A stretch of 64,000 nucleotides of DNA from Helicobacter saguini. Its GTDB lineage: Bacteria > Campylobacterota > Campylobacteria > Campylobacterales > Helicobacteraceae. The stretch's first letter is position 1. Every line of letters begins with the position of its first letter. A program made the translations under genes and the position numbers. The notes beneath the pieces are model-generated. The model had not been told where the DNA came from. It saw only the letters and a program-made list of their open reading frames with translations, and ran no database searches. Location: contig NZ_JRMP02000007.1 in NCBI RefSeq assembly GCF_000762875.2, positions 1 to 64,000 on the forward strand. Direction: 5' to 3'. This document shows, piece by piece, positions 62,284-64,000 of this stretch.

Positions 62284-63105
62284 TTAGAATCTTTTTTCAT
62301 TTAATTCTTTGTATTTATTACATCCATCCTGTTTTCCTAAGTCACAAGCCTTGCCAAATAGCTCTTTTGCTATTTTCAAATCTTGCCTTACACCTAACCC
62401 ATCACTATAATGTAGCCCTAAATTATAGCAACCACTAGCATTATTTCCATCGCAAGATATTTTTGCTAATCTATTAGATTCTAAAAAATCTTGTTTTGCA
62501 CCATTGCCACTTGAATAAATAACGCTCAAATTTGCACAAGATTCAAATTCATCATTTTCGCATCCTTTAACCCAAAAATCTTTTGCTTTTATAGAATCTT
62601 GTTTTACGCCATTGCCATTATAATACATAAGCCCTAGATTATTGCACGCACTATAAATATTATTTTCACATGCCTTAACCCAAAAATCTTTTGCTTTTTT
62701 TAAACTCTTTTGAACTCCACTGCCATTAAAATAAGCCACCCCAACATTAAAACATGCTATATACATTTCAAAATTACACGATTTTAATTCAAACTTAAAT
62801 GCTTTTTTAGAATCTTTTTGTATGCCTATTTCACTTTTACCATTTAAATACGCATTTGATAAATCATTGCATACTTGTATTATTCCACCATTACACGCTT
62901 TGGTTAATAGTGCAATTCCCTTCTTAGTGTTTTTTCTTAAACCATTTAAACCATGAATATAGATTACCGCTAGATTCTGACAGCTATAAAAATTATTGCT
63001 AGAGCATTCTTTCTCTAATATTTCCAAGTTAGATTCTGTATTGTTGCCTTTTATACAACATATAAATGCACATAAGCATAAAAAGATTCTGTGATATTTC
63101 AACAT
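62284..63105 (-). CDS. Cysteine-rich Sel1-repeat protein (Hcp-like)
   Basis: This 273-residue secreted protein has a hydrophobic leader (IFLCLCAFICCIKG) and about six or seven 36-residue Sel1 repeats. Each ends with a Cys-x7-Cys-type pair (KACENNIYSACNNLGLMYYNGNGVKQD, KGCENDEFESCANLSVIYSSGNGAKQD). This is the architecture of Helicobacter cysteine-rich Hcp proteins, which are disulfide-bonded and exported. It is convergent with the beta-propeller gene, 15 bp apart. Confidence 0.88.
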   Translation of the reverse strand: MLKYHRIFLCLCAFICCIKGNNTESNLEILEKECSSNNFYSCQNLAVIYIHGLNGLRKNTKKGIALLTKACNGGIIQVCNDLSNAYLNGKSEIGIQKDSKKAFKFELKSCNFEMYIACFNVGVAYFNGSGVQKSLKKAKDFWVKACENNIYSACNNLGLMYYNGNGVKQDSIKAKDFWVKGCENDEFESCANLSVIYSSGNGAKQDFLESNRLAKISCDGNNASGCYNLGLHYSDGLGVRQDLKIAKELFGKACDLGKQDGCNKYKELNEKRF

Positions 63106-63194
63106 TAAAATTCCTTAAAAAAGATTCTATAATAATGCTAAAATAATTCCACAATTTATATTTATAGAATCTGAATCCCCAAAAGGATAAAACC

Positions 63195-64000
63195 TTGAGC
63201 GAAGAGCAGCTAGAAATTATTGAATGTGCCAAAAATATGCAAAATGGCGAGATTCTAAAAATAAATGCCTGTGCTGGTAGTGGGAAAACTACCACGCTAG
63301 TAGCAATTGCTGAAAGTATGCCAAATGAGCGTTTTCTCTACCTTGCCTTTAATAAAAATGTCGTGTTAGAAGCAAGGCAGAAATTTCCCCCAAATGTAGA
63401 TGTTAAAACCCTGCACGCCCTAGCCTACGCAAGTGTGATTGCCCCGCATGATTATGAAGTAGGACATGAGCTAAAAGTGCATGATTTACAAGAGATTTTT
63501 AATGATAATTTTAGAAATAAACGCAAGAGATGGAGCAAATGGGCGGACCTTTTAAAAGATATTAAGACATATCTAAACTCAAAAGAAATCGTGCCAAATG
63601 ATGATATAAAGCCTTATGTAAAGGAGCTTTTTAGGCTTATGAAAGAACGTGAGATACCTTATACGCATTCATTTTATCTAAAAGAATATCAATGGAAAAA
63701 AAATAAAAACCTACATATTTACGACTATATCCTACTTGATGAAGCCCAAGATACAAATGATAATACCCTAAATATTTTTTTAGATAATCCGTGCAAAAAG
63801 ATTCTAGTAGGTGATAGCAATCAAAATATTTATGGCTTTTTAGATACGATAAATGCCCTTTTAATCGTAGAATCTAATTATGAAAAATATCTTACAAACT
63901 CATTTCGTACGCCACAAAGCATACTTGATAAGGCTAACTTTTTTCTAAAAAAATACGCAAATTTGAAATATAATATGAAATCAATGGCTAACTTTATAGA
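63195..64000 (+). CDS. UvrD/PcrA-like DNA helicase, 5' part (runs off window)
   Basis: The ORF starts at TTG 63195, with AAAAGGATAAAACC before it, and is open to the window edge (268 codons). It has Walker A NACAGSGKTTTLVAIA (about residue 30), motif Ia region LYLAFNKNVVLEAR, motif Ib-like TLHALAYA, Walker B YILLDEAQDTNDN, motif III LVGDSNQNIYGF and motif IV NSFRTPQSIL. That is a superfamily 1A (UvrD-type) helicase. The C-terminal half lies beyond position 64000. Confidence 0.9.
   Translation, partial: MSEEQLEIIECAKNMQNGEILKINACAGSGKTTTLVAIAESMPNERFLYLAFNKNVVLEARQKFPPNVDVKTLHALAYASVIAPHDYEVGHELKVHDLQEIFNDNFRNKRKRWSKWADLLKDIKTYLNSKEIVPNDDIKPYVKELFRLMKEREIPYTHSFYLKEYQWKKNKNLHIYDYILLDEAQDTNDNTLNIFLDNPCKKILVGDSNQNIYGFLDTINALLIVESNYEKYLTNSFRTPQSILDKANFFLKKYANLKYNMKSMANFI

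Overview
The window looks like a chromosome segment from a Helicobacter-type campylobacterium (Campylobacterota). The evidence is a DNA of roughly 65% A+T, the local gene sets folK-flhF, mltG beside an AsmA-like gene and nrfH/nrfA with a Campylobacter-type CXXCH first haem, cysteine-rich Sel1/Hcp-like proteins, and promoters that show a TATAAT -10 box without a clear -35. The exact species cannot be read from the sequence.

Layout. Positions 1-5100 hold a minus-strand accessory element: a tyrosine integrase, seven or eight small lysine-rich unknown genes and a non-coding tract with inverted repeats. From 5.4 to 36.9 kb is a mostly housekeeping block: band-7 protein, ilvE, ATP-grasp protein, mltG, giant AsmA-like protein, ppx, aspS, Sel1 lipoprotein, htpG, tilS, CDF exporter, MFS symporter, pyrE, truncated ligA, pstB-pstA, trxB, trxA, hydrolases, rarA, pheS, DUF2156 protein and atpE. 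Three tRNA genes (Leu-GAG, Leu-CAA, Arg-CCT) follow at 37.0-37.4 kb. Next come an unknown gene, a CgtA-like glycosyltransferase that is switched off by a G12 tract, and a 400-aa unknown protein. Then flhF, folK, a type II NADH dehydrogenase, greA, a hydrolase and a secreted alkaline phosphatase. From 47.5 to 51.1 kb lies a nitrite-reductase locus in which nrfH and nrfA are separated by two ~320-bp direct repeats. Between these repeats sits a candidate type I toxin-antitoxin pair with a 22-codon toxin. From 51.8 to 59.3 kb an RND efflux adaptor and pump flank an inserted fused restriction-methyltransferase. The right end has a small membrane ORF, an outer-membrane protein, a response regulator, a beta-propeller-like protein, a Sel1 protein and the start of a UvrD-like helicase that runs off the window.

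The overriding signal is one short word, AGATTCTA / TAGAATCT, found on most lines of the sequence. In non-coding DNA it often forms the palindrome TAGAATCTAGATTCTA. In genes it is read as DSK, DSI, IESN or IESRFYKN, producing hydrophilic linkers of similar composition in unrelated proteins (AsmA-like, LigA, TilS, CDF, PyrE, MltG, efflux adaptor, hydrolase). Several loci look damaged or rearranged, some of them next to these repeats: ligA stops inside a palindrome, nrfHA is split and nrfA has an in-frame amber codon, the efflux operon is split, and pstBA lacks pstC/pstS. No CRISPR array, rRNA or insertion-sequence transposase was seen.
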